This document shows, piece after piece, positions 51,565 through 60,085 of a stretch of 64,000 nt of DNA. The DNA is from CALBPI01 sp038531945. GTDB taxonomy: Bacteria > Pseudomonadota > Gammaproteobacteria > Steroidobacterales > Woeseiaceae. A program made the translations under genes and the position numbers. Where the stretch lies: positions 62,001-126,000 of the forward strand of contig JBCBBH010000004.1 in assembly GCA_038531945.1 (NCBI GenBank). Reading direction: 5' to 3'. Below the pieces are notes generated by a model that was not told the DNA's origin, made no database searches, and saw only the letters and a list, made by a program, of their open reading frames with translations. Position 1 is the first letter of the stretch. The number at the start of each line of letters is the position of its first letter.

Positions 51565-52869
51565 TCATGCCGCGCGAGCTGCCGGATCGTCGACCCAGCT
51601 GCCCCCGCCGTTGGCGACCATGTATTCAAATTCGTGACGGTAGTGCTTCAGGAAGCTCTGCACTGGCCATGCGGCCGCATCGCCCAACGCACAGATAGTG
51701 TGGCCTTCGATTTTATTGGCAACGTCAAGCAAGCGACCGAGATCAGCCTCAGTGCCCCGCCCTTCGATAAAGCTCGTCAGCATTCGATGCATCCAGCCGG
51801 TGCCTTCACGACATGGCGTGCACTGACCACACGATTCAGCCATGTAGAACCGCGAGATCCGACGCAGCACGCGCACCATGCACGTCGTGTCGTCCATAAC
51901 CATGACTGCGCCGGTTCCGAAAGATGATCCCGCCGCTTTGAGGGAGTCATAGTCCATAGTGCAGTCCATGATGATCTCACCGGGCAGGACGGGCACAGAG
52001 GAACCGCCCGGGATGACCGCTTTGAGCTTCCGGCCTTTCCAGACGCCGCCGCACATATCGAGCAACTCCTTAAACGGAATCCCCATTGGCAGCTCCACGT
52101 TCATGGGTTTCTCGACGTGTCCGGAAACCGAGAAAATCGCGGTGCCGCCACTGTTCTCGACGCCCAATTCGCGAAACCAATCTGCACCCTTTGAGACAAT
52201 GCTCGGCACGCTTGCCAGCGACTGCGTGTTGTTGATCGTGGTCGGTTTGCCGTACAGACCGAAATTAGCCGGGAACGGTGGCTTGAACCGCGGCTTGCCC
52301 TGCTTGCCTTCCAGAGATTCCAGTAACGCGGTTTCCTCACCGCAAATGTATGCGCCGGCGCCTACGAAAGTTTGGAGATCAAAATCAATGCCCGAACCTT
52401 GAATGTTCTTTCCAAGCAGGCCAGCCGCGTAAGCTTCCTCGACTGCGGCTTCGAACCGTGGCACCGGTTCTTCAATGAACTCGCCGCGAATGTAGTTGTA
52501 AGCGACGGTGGCACCCATGGAGTAGGCGGCAAGCGCCATGCCTTCGACTAGTGAATGCGGGTTGTAGCGCAGGATTTCGCGATCGTGGCAGGTCCCCGGT
52601 TCGGACTCATCGGAGTTACACACGAGGTACTTTTGGCCCTCCGCATTGCGTGGCATGAAGCTCCACTTCAAACCGGTTGGAAATCCGGCGCCGCCACGGC
52701 CGCGCAGCCCTGATGCTTTCACGATCTCGATCACGGCCTCTTGATCCAGCTCCCCCTTGAGAACTTTCTGCCAGGCCGTGTAGCCGCCGGACGCCTTGTA
52801 GGCTTCCAGTGTCCAACCGTCCGGTTGGTCCAGTGTGGCGTAACAAACTGTGTTCTTGTGCTCTGCCAT
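51565..52869 (-). CDS. nuoF: NADH-quinone oxidoreductase subunit F
   Basis: NADH- and FMN-binding subunit with cluster N3. It has 434 residues from ATG 52869, with GGAG 5 nt upstream; GTG 52875 is a less likely alternative. NADH/FMN motifs are GLRGRGGAGFPTGLKWSF and CNSDESEPGTCHDREI. The cluster ligands are ESCGQCTPCREGTGWM plus a distal cysteine in HTICALGDAAAW. Confidence 0.97.
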   Translation of the reverse strand: MAEHKNTVCYATLDQPDGWTLEAYKASGGYTAWQKVLKGELDQEAVIEIVKASGLRGRGGAGFPTGLKWSFMPRNAEGQKYLVCNSDESEPGTCHDREILRYNPHSLVEGMALAAYSMGATVAYNYIRGEFIEEPVPRFEAAVEEAYAAGLLGKNIQGSGIDFDLQTFVGAGAYICGEETALLESLEGKQGKPRFKPPFPANFGLYGKPTTINNTQSLASVPSIVSKGADWFRELGVENSGGTAIFSVSGHVEKPMNVELPMGIPFKELLDMCGGVWKGRKLKAVIPGGSSVPVLPGEIIMDCTMDYDSLKAAGSSFGTGAVMVMDDTTCMVRVLRRISRFYMAESCGQCTPCREGTGWMHRMLTSFIEGRGTEADLGRLLDVANKIEGHTICALGDAAAWPVQSFLKHYRHEFEYMVANGGGSWVDDPAARAA

Positions 52870-52871
52870 GA

Positions 52872-53384
52872 TCACTCCAACTCATCGAGAATGGCTTGCA
52901 TCGAATCTGGCGTCAGGTTCTCGTGATAGACGTGATCGACCATCATCATCGGCGCTCCGCAGCAAGCAGCGAGACACTCTTCCTCGCGCTTGAGATAGAT
53001 TCGGCCATCCGCTGTGCTCTCACCCAGTTTGACGTCAAGGTGTTTCTCAGCGTGTTCGACCAGCGCTTCCGCCCCGCGCAACATGCATGAGACATTGGTG
53101 CAAATCGCAACGTTGTGACGTCCAACAGGTTTGGTCTCGAACATGGAGTAGAACGTCGCAACCTCGTAGACTTGGATCGGCTCGAGATCGAGTTCGCGTG
53201 CCACCGCATCCATTAGCTCGGGTGTCAGGAAGCCGTTGTTGTCGTGCTGCACAGCATGCAACGCGCCAATGATTGCTGACCGGCTTTGATCCTCAGGGAA
53301 ACGACGGCGCCAGCGTTCGATTTCATCGAGCGCATGTTGCGTGAGCCCGCCATCGGTCGTCTTGTTATGCGTGTGTGTACCCAT
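52872..53384 (-). CDS. nuoE: NADH-quinone oxidoreductase subunit E
   Basis: Thioredoxin-like [2Fe-2S] subunit (cluster N1a). It has 170 residues. The four ligands are C-x4-C in ICTNVSCMLRG and C-x3-C in CLAACCGAP. The conserved EVATFYSMFETKPVGRH precedes them. It lies 2 nt upstream of the nuoF ATG and 8 nt after nuoD. Confidence 0.97.
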   Translation of the reverse strand: MGTHTHNKTTDGGLTQHALDEIERWRRRFPEDQSRSAIIGALHAVQHDNNGFLTPELMDAVARELDLEPIQVYEVATFYSMFETKPVGRHNVAICTNVSCMLRGAEALVEHAEKHLDVKLGESTADGRIYLKREEECLAACCGAPMMMVDHVYHENLTPDSMQAILDELE

Positions 53385-53392
53385 GATTCTGA

Positions 53393-54646
53393 TTACCGGT
53401 CGATTTCCCCAAACACGATGTCCTGCGTGCCGATGACAGCTACGACATCCGCCAGCATGTGGCCGCTCACCATTTCGTTCATCGCGCTGATGTGTGCAAA
53501 CCCGGGCGCACGAACCTTCACGCGATAAGGTTTGTTGGCACCGTCCGAAACCAGGTAGACCCCAAACTCCCCTTTCGGATGTTCTACCGCGGCATATGCC
53601 TCGCCACTAGGAACGGTGTAGCCCTCGGTGAAAAGTTTGAAGTGGTGGATCAGGGATTCCATATCCCCTTTCATCTCAGCGCGCTTCGGTGGTGAGATCT
53701 TGTGATCGTCCAACATCACAACACCAGGGTTGTCACGCAACCACGAAATACACTGCTTGATGATGCGATTCGATTGGCGCATTTCTTCAACGCGCACCAG
53801 GTAGCGGTCGTAGCAATCGCCATTCACGCCAACCGGAATGTCAAAATCCATCTGATCGTAAACTTCGTAGGGTTGTTTCTTACGCAAGTCCCAGGCGATG
53901 CCGGATCCGCGCAACATTGGACCAGTAAAGCCCAGCTGCTGTGCGCGCTCGGGACTCACAACACCGATGTTGACCGTCCGCTGCTTCCAGATTCTGTTAT
54001 CGGTCAGCAGTGTCTCGTACTCATCAACGCATGCCGGGAAGCGCTCAGTGAAATCCTCAAGGAAATCGAGCAGAGACCCTGACCGACTCTCATTCAGTCT
54101 GGAAGTTTCTTTTTGGTTGCGCCATCGATTCGATTCGTACTGCGGCATCGACTCAGGCAGGTCTCGATAGACTCCGCCCGGACGATAGTACGTCGCGTGC
54201 ATTCGCGTTCCCGATACCGCCTCATAGCAGTCCATGAGGTCTTCGCGCTCCCGGAAGCAATACAGAAACATCGTCATTGCGCCGATATCCAAGCCGTGCG
54301 CACCCAGCCACATCAGGTGGTTCAGGATGCGAGTGACCTCATCGAACATCACGCGAATGTACTGGGCGCGAAGCGGCGGCGTGATCCCCAGCAACTTCTC
54401 GATCGCGAGGACATAGCCGTGTTCATTGCACATCATCGACACGTAGTCGAGACGATCCATATAACCAATAGACTGGTTGTATGGTTTGGACTCTGCCAGT
54501 TTCTCGGTGCCACGATGCAGAAGACCCACGTGCGGGTCTGCCCGCTGAATGGTCTCACCATTCATTTCCAGAATCAGGCGCAGAACGCCGTGCGCTGCCG
54601 GATGCTGCGGTCCAAAGTTCAGTGTGAAATTCTGAATTTCAGACAT
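53393..54646 (-). CDS. nuoD: NADH-quinone oxidoreductase subunit D
   Basis: 49-kDa-type subunit forming the quinone pocket with NuoB. It has 417 residues. The N-terminal FGPQHPAAHGVLRLILEMNGE and the terminal VIGTQDIVFGEIDR are diagnostic. It overlaps nuoC by 8 nt; here C and D are separate genes, unlike the fused E. coli form. Confidence 0.97.
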   Translation of the reverse strand: MSEIQNFTLNFGPQHPAAHGVLRLILEMNGETIQRADPHVGLLHRGTEKLAESKPYNQSIGYMDRLDYVSMMCNEHGYVLAIEKLLGITPPLRAQYIRVMFDEVTRILNHLMWLGAHGLDIGAMTMFLYCFREREDLMDCYEAVSGTRMHATYYRPGGVYRDLPESMPQYESNRWRNQKETSRLNESRSGSLLDFLEDFTERFPACVDEYETLLTDNRIWKQRTVNIGVVSPERAQQLGFTGPMLRGSGIAWDLRKKQPYEVYDQMDFDIPVGVNGDCYDRYLVRVEEMRQSNRIIKQCISWLRDNPGVVMLDDHKISPPKRAEMKGDMESLIHHFKLFTEGYTVPSGEAYAAVEHPKGEFGVYLVSDGANKPYRVKVRAPGFAHISAMNEMVSGHMLADVVAVIGTQDIVFGEIDR

Positions 54647-55352
54647 CGTGCTCCTCCCGCAGCGCCTCTTCGTAGCGATTGTCGTCTCTGATCACCCGGG
54701 GCACCAAAGTCCTCGGTTCGATCGAGACGGGTTCATACGCGACGCGGCCCTTGCGCGCGTCGTATCGGACTTCGACATTGCCGGACAATGGAAAGTCTTT
54801 CCGAAACGGGTGGCCGATAAAACCGTAATCCGTCAGGATTCGACGCAGATCCGGATGCCCTTCGAAAACAATGCCGAACAAGTCGAAAGCTTCGCGCTCG
54901 TACCAATCGGCAGATCGCCACACATCGATCAACGATGCGATACGCGGCGGATTTTCGTTCGACGTATACCCTTTGAGTCGGACACGCACGTTGTGCTCGA
55001 TCGACAATAGATGAGCCACGACCGCAAATCGGTTCGGCTCAAATGTCTCAGACTCATCGATCACGATGTCTCGCTGAACCCCGCGGGAGAAACCAGATCC
55101 CGTGGCCTGATTCGTCTTCCACTCGCTGTCGCCGTAAGTGAGGTAATCGACACCACACAAATCGATCAGCATCGAAAAATTCAGCTCGGGTTCGTCGCGG
55201 AAACGCGTAGCCACTGAGGCCCATTGATCGGCAGGTACGGTTACTGTGACTTCACGTTCCGGCGTTACCACAACTTCGACGTTGTCGATGGTTCGCTGGA
55301 TGGTCTCTGCCAACCGCTCAGACGGATGAATTTTCGTGACGTTGCTGCTCAT
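54639..55352 (-). CDS. nuoC: NADH-quinone oxidoreductase subunit C
   Basis: 30-kDa-type peripheral subunit. It has 237 residues from ATG 55352 (MSSNVTKIHP), chosen because it forms an ATGA overlap with the nuoB stop. The signature is WYEREAFDLFGIVFEGHPDLRRILTDYGFIGHPFRKDFPLSG. The frame is open further upstream but that part overlaps nuoB. Confidence 0.96.
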   Translation of the reverse strand: MSSNVTKIHPSERLAETIQRTIDNVEVVVTPEREVTVTVPADQWASVATRFRDEPELNFSMLIDLCGVDYLTYGDSEWKTNQATGSGFSRGVQRDIVIDESETFEPNRFAVVAHLLSIEHNVRVRLKGYTSNENPPRIASLIDVWRSADWYEREAFDLFGIVFEGHPDLRRILTDYGFIGHPFRKDFPLSGNVEVRYDARKGRVAYEPVSIEPRTLVPRVIRDDNRYEEALREEHDV

Positions 55353-55870
55353 CGCGCGATCGTGCTGGTTCGACGGATCTTCTTCTGCAATTGGAGAATT
55401 CCGTAGATCAGCGCCTCTGCTGTCGGTGGACAACCGGGCACGTAAACATCAACCGGCACTACACGGTCACAACCTCGAACTACTGCGTAGGAGTAATGGT
55501 AGTAGCCGCCGCCATTGGCACATGATCCCATCGATATTACCCAGCGCGGCTCCGGCATTTGGTCGTAAACCTTGCGTAACGCCGGTGCCATCTTATTCAC
55601 CAGTGTTCCCGCTACGATCATGACGTCGGACTGGCGAGGACTCGGACGGAAGATTACCCCGAATCGGTCAAGGTCATAACGCGCGGCGCCGGCATGCATC
55701 ATCTCTACGGCACAACACGCAAGACCGAACGTCATCGGCCACATCGAACCAGTACGAGCCCAGTTGACGACCGTATCAATGCCGGTGACCACTACGCCCT
55801 TCTTCTGAATACTTCCTGGCGGTAGCTCATAGTCTGCCGTTGGCGCTGCTGCAGGTTCGTTTAATCCCAT
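55349..55870 (-). CDS. nuoB: NADH-quinone oxidoreductase subunit B
   Basis: PSST-type subunit carrying cluster N2, the electron donor to quinone. It has 173 residues from ATG 55870. Cluster ligands lie in LACCAVEMM, GSCANGGGYYHYSY and VPGCPPTAEAL. It overlaps nuoA by 10 nt. Confidence 0.97.
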   Translation of the reverse strand: MGLNEPAAAPTADYELPPGSIQKKGVVVTGIDTVVNWARTGSMWPMTFGLACCAVEMMHAGAARYDLDRFGVIFRPSPRQSDVMIVAGTLVNKMAPALRKVYDQMPEPRWVISMGSCANGGGYYHYSYAVVRGCDRVVPVDVYVPGCPPTAEALIYGILQLQKKIRRTSTIAR

Positions 55871-56217
55871 TCCAGCGCCCCCTTTTTCCACTCGTAGATG
55901 AACCCAACGACCAGCACTGTAAGAAACAGCGCCATTGCCAGAATCCCGAAACCACCGACCGTTCCCAAGGAGATCGCCCAAGGAAAGAGAAATGCGATCT
56001 CCAGATCGAAAATGATGAAGAGAATCGCGACGAGATAGTAGCGGACATCAAACTTCATCCGGCTGTCTTCGAAGGCCTCGAAGCCGCATTCATAGGGCGA
56101 CAACTTTTCGTCGTCCTTACCGCCATTACCGAAGAGAAATCCAAGGGTCATAAGCACAACCCCAAGTCCCGCCGCGATACCGAGAAAAATCAGTACCGGA
56201 ACATAGTTTTCGAGCAC
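55861..56217 (-). CDS. nuoA: NADH-quinone oxidoreductase subunit A
   Basis: Small membrane subunit with three helices; 118 residues from GTG 56217. The start is supported by GAGG 7 nt upstream. Signatures are SPYECGFEAFEDSRMKFDVRYYLVAILFIIFDLEIAFLFPW. First gene of the 14-gene nuo operon, which is transcribed from about 56.3 kb to 41.8 kb. Confidence 0.97.
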   Translation of the reverse strand: MLENYVPVLIFLGIAAGLGVVLMTLGFLFGNGGKDDEKLSPYECGFEAFEDSRMKFDVRYYLVAILFIIFDLEIAFLFPWAISLGTVGGFGILAMALFLTVLVVGFIYEWKKGALEWD

Positions 56218-56248
56218 AATATTGCCTCGGTGCAGACACTGCAGCTGC

Positions 56249-56309
56249 GTGCGTCCCCACGCATCGTGTCTGAATAAGTCGTCCCAACTTTGACACGATG
56301 TGGACGCAC
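56249..56309 (-). promoter_or_regulatory. Long inverted repeat in the nuo operon 5' leader
   Basis: GTGCGTCC + CATCGTGTC on one arm pairs with GACACGATG + GGACGCAC on the other (56249-56270 against 56292-56309), giving 8- and 9-bp stems separated by an unequal internal loop and closed by a 21-nt loop. It begins about 10 nt into the predicted transcript and ends about 30 nt before the nuoA start. It has no T-run, so it is a leader structure or operator, not a terminator. Confidence 0.6.
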
Positions 56310-56325
56310 CGGCCAAAGCACATCA

Positions 56326-56334
56326 ATTATACCA
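56326..56334 (-). promoter_or_regulatory. Extended -10 promoter of the nuo operon
   Basis: TGGTATAAT on the minus strand is a TGn-extended perfect -10 box. No strong -35 is visible. A start near 56319 gives a leader of about 100 nt carrying the inverted repeat at 56249-56309. Confidence 0.65.
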
Positions 56335-56396
56335 GTTCACAACGTGACCGCCATAGATAGCGGTGTAAGACGCATGGTCTTTGCTGGTCCAGACGC

Positions 56397-56426
56397 AAAA
56401 AAAAAGCGCTCCGGATGGAGCGCTTT
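56397..56426 (-). terminator. Rho-independent terminator after tRNA-Leu
   Basis: On the minus strand AAAGCGCTCC-ATCC-GGAGCGCTTT is a perfect 10-bp hairpin followed by a run of T residues, 6 nt past the tRNA 3' end. It separates the secG-tRNA transcript from the nuo promoter. Confidence 0.9.
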
Positions 56427-56432
56427 CTCGTG

Positions 56433-56517
56433 TGGTGCCGATGGCCGGACTCGAACCGGCACGGCTCTCGCCACTGCCCCCTCAAGACAGCGTGTCTACC
56501 AATTCCACCACATCGGC
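56433..56517 (-). tRNA. tRNA-Leu (GAG anticodon)
   Basis: An 85-nt class II tRNA with a long variable arm and encoded CCA. The acceptor stem is GCCGATG/CATCGGC and the anticodon loop TTGAGGG gives GAG. Its 5' end is 9 nt after the secG stop, so it is probably processed from the secG transcript. Confidence 0.96.
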
Positions 56518-56526
56518 ATTCATTTC

Positions 56527-57027
56527 CTATTCGCCCTCGTCAACTGACGTATTGTCGTCGAGTTCATCTACAGACCCGACCGCGTCCTCGACGATCGCTT
56601 CCGCATCGTCAGCAATCTCGTCAACCGATTCGATGCCGTCTTCGAGGCCATCGAATTCAGGCACTCCATCCGCCGCACTATCCAAGGCATCGCTTGCATC
56701 AGGACCTGTCGGAAGCAGGTCGAATTCCGCAGCCGGCGCCGGCGCTTCCGTGACGATATCGTCGGCGACACTCGAGCTCGGCGCGCCACGTTGAGTCGCT
56801 AACCAGGCCAACGCAAGACAGTTGGCGAAAAACAAGGTTGCAAGGATCGCGGTCGCACGGGACAGAAAGTTCGCTGAACCTCTCGCGCCAAACACGGTGC
56901 CCGACGCGCCAGCACCAAACGAAGCACCCGCATCAGCGCCCTTGCCTCGCTGCATCAAAATCAGAGCGATCAACGCGATCGATACCGCCGCGTGCGCAAC
57001 TGAGAGCAGATTAAAAAGCGTACCCAT
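56527..57027 (-). CDS. secG: Preprotein translocase subunit SecG
   Basis: Auxiliary membrane subunit of SecYEG. It has 166 residues. Two membrane helices (about 3-23 and 53-77) flank the conserved RGKGADAGASFGAGASGTVFGARGSANFLSR loop. A long acidic tail (about 85-166, rich in Asp and Glu) makes it longer than E. coli SecG (110). It lies 24 nt after tpiA and just before tRNA-Leu, the standard gamma order. Confidence 0.96.
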   Translation of the reverse strand: MGTLFNLLSVAHAAVSIALIALILMQRGKGADAGASFGAGASGTVFGARGSANFLSRATAILATLFFANCLALAWLATQRGAPSSSVADDIVTEAPAPAAEFDLLPTGPDASDALDSAADGVPEFDGLEDGIESVDEIADDAEAIVEDAVGSVDELDDNTSVDEGE

Positions 57028-57051
57028 AATTCGTCTTCATCCAATCAAAAG

Positions 57052-57798
57052 CTAGTTGGCAGCGCGCCCTATCGCCAGGAAGTCATCAACCTTGAGCGAT
57101 GCGCCGCCAATCAGACCGCCATCCACATCTGGCATAGCCAGCAAACTGGCGGCATTGGCGGGCTTCATGCTGCCGCCGTATAAAATTCTTGTCGTCTCCG
57201 CCAACGCAACGTCATGCCCGTGAAGCGTTTCTCGCAGCACAGCATGAACTTCCTGCGCCTGTTCGGGCGTCGCTGTAAGGCCCGTACCAATCGCCCAAAC
57301 CGGCTCGTAGGCGACGACCATGTCCTGCATTCCCGCAACACCCAACGCACCGGCAACCGCCTCAAGCTGGCCTACCACGACACGCTCAGTCTCGCCGGCT
57401 TCGCGCTGGGCCAGCGTTTCACCCACACAAACCACCGGCGCAAGCCCGTGAATCACCGCGCGTGCCGCTTTCGCTCCTACATCCTGGTCGGACTCACCGA
57501 ACAGTGCTCGCCGCTCCGAGTGTCCGACGATGACGTACTCGCACCCGACATCCGCCAACATCCCAGCCGCAGTCTCTCCAGTGTAAGCACCGAAATCGTA
57601 CTCGGATACGTTCTGCGCGCCGACACTAACTTTGGAACCTCGCAGCTGCCCGATGACCTCAGCCAAGTAGACACTGGGCGGACACACGAGCCAGTCCACG
57701 CCTGCGTCTGCTCCGGCACTCACGCCTTCGGCAAGGGCTACAGCTTCGCCGCCCAAGCCGTTCATTTTCCAGTTACCCGCGATCAGAATTCGTCGCAT
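57052..57798 (-). CDS. tpiA: Triosephosphate isomerase
   Basis: Interconverts dihydroxyacetone phosphate and glyceraldehyde-3-phosphate. It has 248 residues from ATG 57798. Catalytic residues are Lys11 (GNWKMNG), the histidine in VGHSERR and the glutamate in AYEPVWAIGTG. The phosphate-binding GGSMKPAN is near the C-terminus. Upstream in-frame codons are unconserved. Confidence 0.97.
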   Translation of the reverse strand: MRRILIAGNWKMNGLGGEAVALAEGVSAGADAGVDWLVCPPSVYLAEVIGQLRGSKVSVGAQNVSEYDFGAYTGETAAGMLADVGCEYVIVGHSERRALFGESDQDVGAKAARAVIHGLAPVVCVGETLAQREAGETERVVVGQLEAVAGALGVAGMQDMVVAYEPVWAIGTGLTATPEQAQEVHAVLRETLHGHDVALAETTRILYGGSMKPANAASLLAMPDVDGGLIGGASLKVDDFLAIGRAAN

Positions 57799-57882
57799 GA
57801 TTCGCTCCGGCCGCACCGCTTTGCCGCCGACATAAAAGGCGCGGAGAATACCGTTGAACGGCCTCCTCTGCAATCGTTCTGG

Positions 57883-59220
57883 TCAGGCAGCTGCCTGCTT
57901 CACGACATCTGCCAGCTGCGCTGCCGCTGCCCTGACCTCCTGCTTGTCGACGCCCTCGACCATGACGCGTATGACAGGCTCCGTCCCAGATGCCCGTAAA
58001 ACCACGCGTCCGCGCTCGCCAAGCGCCTCCTCCGTCTCCTGTTTGGCACTTTGAATCTTTGCATTCGCATCGAGATTCACCGCACCGCTCACTCGGACGT
58101 TGACCAGAACCTGCGGATACATCGGCATGTCCTGGGCAAGTTCCGCCAACGTTTTTCCGCTTTTCGAGATGAGCTCCAATAGTTGGAGCGCACTCACGAT
58201 CCCATCGCCGGTCGTCGATTTATCCAGGCAGATGATATGGCCGGACGACTCCCCACCAATAATCCCACCGTGATTTCGTAGCTCAGACATAACATAACGA
58301 TCACCGACCTGAGCTCGGACGAAGTCGATGCCGTGCTCAGCCAGTCGACGCTCCAGTCCGAGGTTGCTCATGACTGTCCCGACCACCGGGCCTTTCAGCT
58401 CACCAAGTTCATGACGTCCACGCGCGACAATGTAGATAAGCTGATCTCCGTCAACGACATTGCCCTCATGATCAACCATCAAAAGTCGATCACCATCACC
58501 GTCCAGAGCGATTCCCACGTCCGCCTTCACGGCCACCACTACATTTTGTAACAACTCAGGTTGCGTCGAACCACAGCCATCGTTGATGTTCTTGCCGTTG
58601 GGCGAACAGCCAATCGGTACAATCTCAGCGCCGAGCGCTGACAACACCCGAGGTGCCACTTTGAACGCAGCACCATTCGAACAATCCAAAGCGATTTTCA
58701 TACCGCTAAGATCCAGTGAATCATCAACAGTCTTCAAGCAGTACTCACGATACCGCTCGCGGGCCGAATCGATGCGTTGCGCGAAACCCAATTCCGATGA
58801 ATCTCTTGTGATCGCCGGCGCTTGCAGCAAGCCCTCGATTCGCATCTCAATGTCGTCAGAGAGTTTCGCTCCCGTACCGTCGAAAAATTTTATTCCGTTG
58901 TCGAAATACGGGTTGTGCGACGCCGAGATCATGACACCAAGATCCGCTCCGAAGGTGCGCGTGATGTAAGCAACACCCGGGGTCGGCAAAGGCCCAAGCA
59001 TCAGCACCTGAACTCCAGCTGCGGTGAAGCCCGCCTCGAGGGCCGCCTCGAACATGTACCCGGATACTCGGGTGTCCTTCCCGATTACGACTGTCCCGCC
59101 ATCGGGCACAAGAACGCGCGCGGCAGCGCCCGCGAGTCGAAGTGCAAAGTCTGCGGTCATTGGCGAGTCGCCTACTCTGCCGCGTACACCGTCGGTGCCG
59201 AAGTACTTGCGCTTCACCAT
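57883..59220 (-). CDS. glmM: Phosphoglucosamine mutase
   Basis: Converts glucosamine-6-phosphate to glucosamine-1-phosphate for peptidoglycan and LPS synthesis. It has 445 residues. The phosphoserine is Ser101 in ISASHNPYFDNGIKFF. The metal loop is DGDGDR, and the sugar-binding GGESSGHII is typical of GlmM. It lies 1 nt after folP, the standard folP-glmM pair. Confidence 0.97.
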   Translation of the reverse strand: MVKRKYFGTDGVRGRVGDSPMTADFALRLAGAAARVLVPDGGTVVIGKDTRVSGYMFEAALEAGFTAAGVQVLMLGPLPTPGVAYITRTFGADLGVMISASHNPYFDNGIKFFDGTGAKLSDDIEMRIEGLLQAPAITRDSSELGFAQRIDSARERYREYCLKTVDDSLDLSGMKIALDCSNGAAFKVAPRVLSALGAEIVPIGCSPNGKNINDGCGSTQPELLQNVVVAVKADVGIALDGDGDRLLMVDHEGNVVDGDQLIYIVARGRHELGELKGPVVGTVMSNLGLERRLAEHGIDFVRAQVGDRYVMSELRNHGGIIGGESSGHIICLDKSTTGDGIVSALQLLELISKSGKTLAELAQDMPMYPQVLVNVRVSGAVNLDANAKIQSAKQETEEALGERGRVVLRASGTEPVIRVMVEGVDKQEVRAAAAQLADVVKQAAA

Positions 59221-59221
59221 G

Positions 59222-60073
59222 TTAATTCATCTCCCACCAGACCTCGCCCTGGACAGCCGCCAAAACCTTAAGTGCATCCACCGTAGGTTCAACGTCATGA
59301 ACGCGTACCACTCGGGCCCCACGACGAACGCACTCGGCGGCGAGAATAGCACTGCCGGTCTGCCGATGCTCAACGCTGCGCCCGGTAATCTGGCCAAGCA
59401 TTGATTTACGCGAAACACCAATTAAAACCGGATAACCGAGATTCGCAATGGCACCAAGCTCCCGGACCAATGCGAGGTTATCGGCAAGACGCTTGCCGAA
59501 ACCAAAACCAGGATCGACCAATATCTGATCAGCCGGAATCCCGGCACGTTGGCACGCGGCGATGCGCTCACCCAAGAATGTACGAACCTCGACGACGGGG
59601 TCGTTGTATTCGGGCGCGATCTGCATCGTCGCCGGCGTACCCTGCATGTGCATCAGGCAAACGGAAACTTTCGCTGCCGCAGCGGTCGCTAACGCGTCCG
59701 GCTCGGTTAACGCACGCACATCATTGATGAGCCTTGCTCCCGCCGCGACGGCCTCTCGCATTACGTCGGCCTTGCTAGTGTCAATGGACACGAGACATGG
59801 CAACGCATCAACCAGTGCTTCGACTACCGGGACCGTGCGATCCAGTTCCTGTTGTGTCGAGACCTGGGTGGCCCCGGGACGCGTCGACTCGCCGCCCACG
59901 TCGATAATGTCCGCACCGGACCTGACCATACGCTCGGCGGCAACGCATGCGGCTGATACTGACGTGTGTTGCCCGCCGTCGGAGAACGAGTCGGGCGTAA
60001 CGTTTAACACGCCCATAATCAAAGGGCGCTGCTGATCCAGCAGCGCCCTCACGGCATCGCGCCGCGAACACAT
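59222..60073 (-). CDS. folP: Dihydropteroate synthase
   Basis: Joins p-aminobenzoate to the pterin precursor in folate synthesis; the target of sulfonamides. It has 283 residues. Motifs are MGVLNVTPDSFSDGG, DVGGESTRPG and DPGFGFGKR. It lies 12 nt after ftsH. Confidence 0.97.
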   Translation of the reverse strand: MCSRRDAVRALLDQQRPLIMGVLNVTPDSFSDGGQHTSVSAACVAAERMVRSGADIIDVGGESTRPGATQVSTQQELDRTVPVVEALVDALPCLVSIDTSKADVMREAVAAGARLINDVRALTEPDALATAAAAKVSVCLMHMQGTPATMQIAPEYNDPVVEVRTFLGERIAACQRAGIPADQILVDPGFGFGKRLADNLALVRELGAIANLGYPVLIGVSRKSMLGQITGRSVEHRQTGSAILAAECVRRGARVVRVHDVEPTVDALKVLAAVQGEVWWEMN

Positions 60074-60085
60074 TGAAGGACTACC

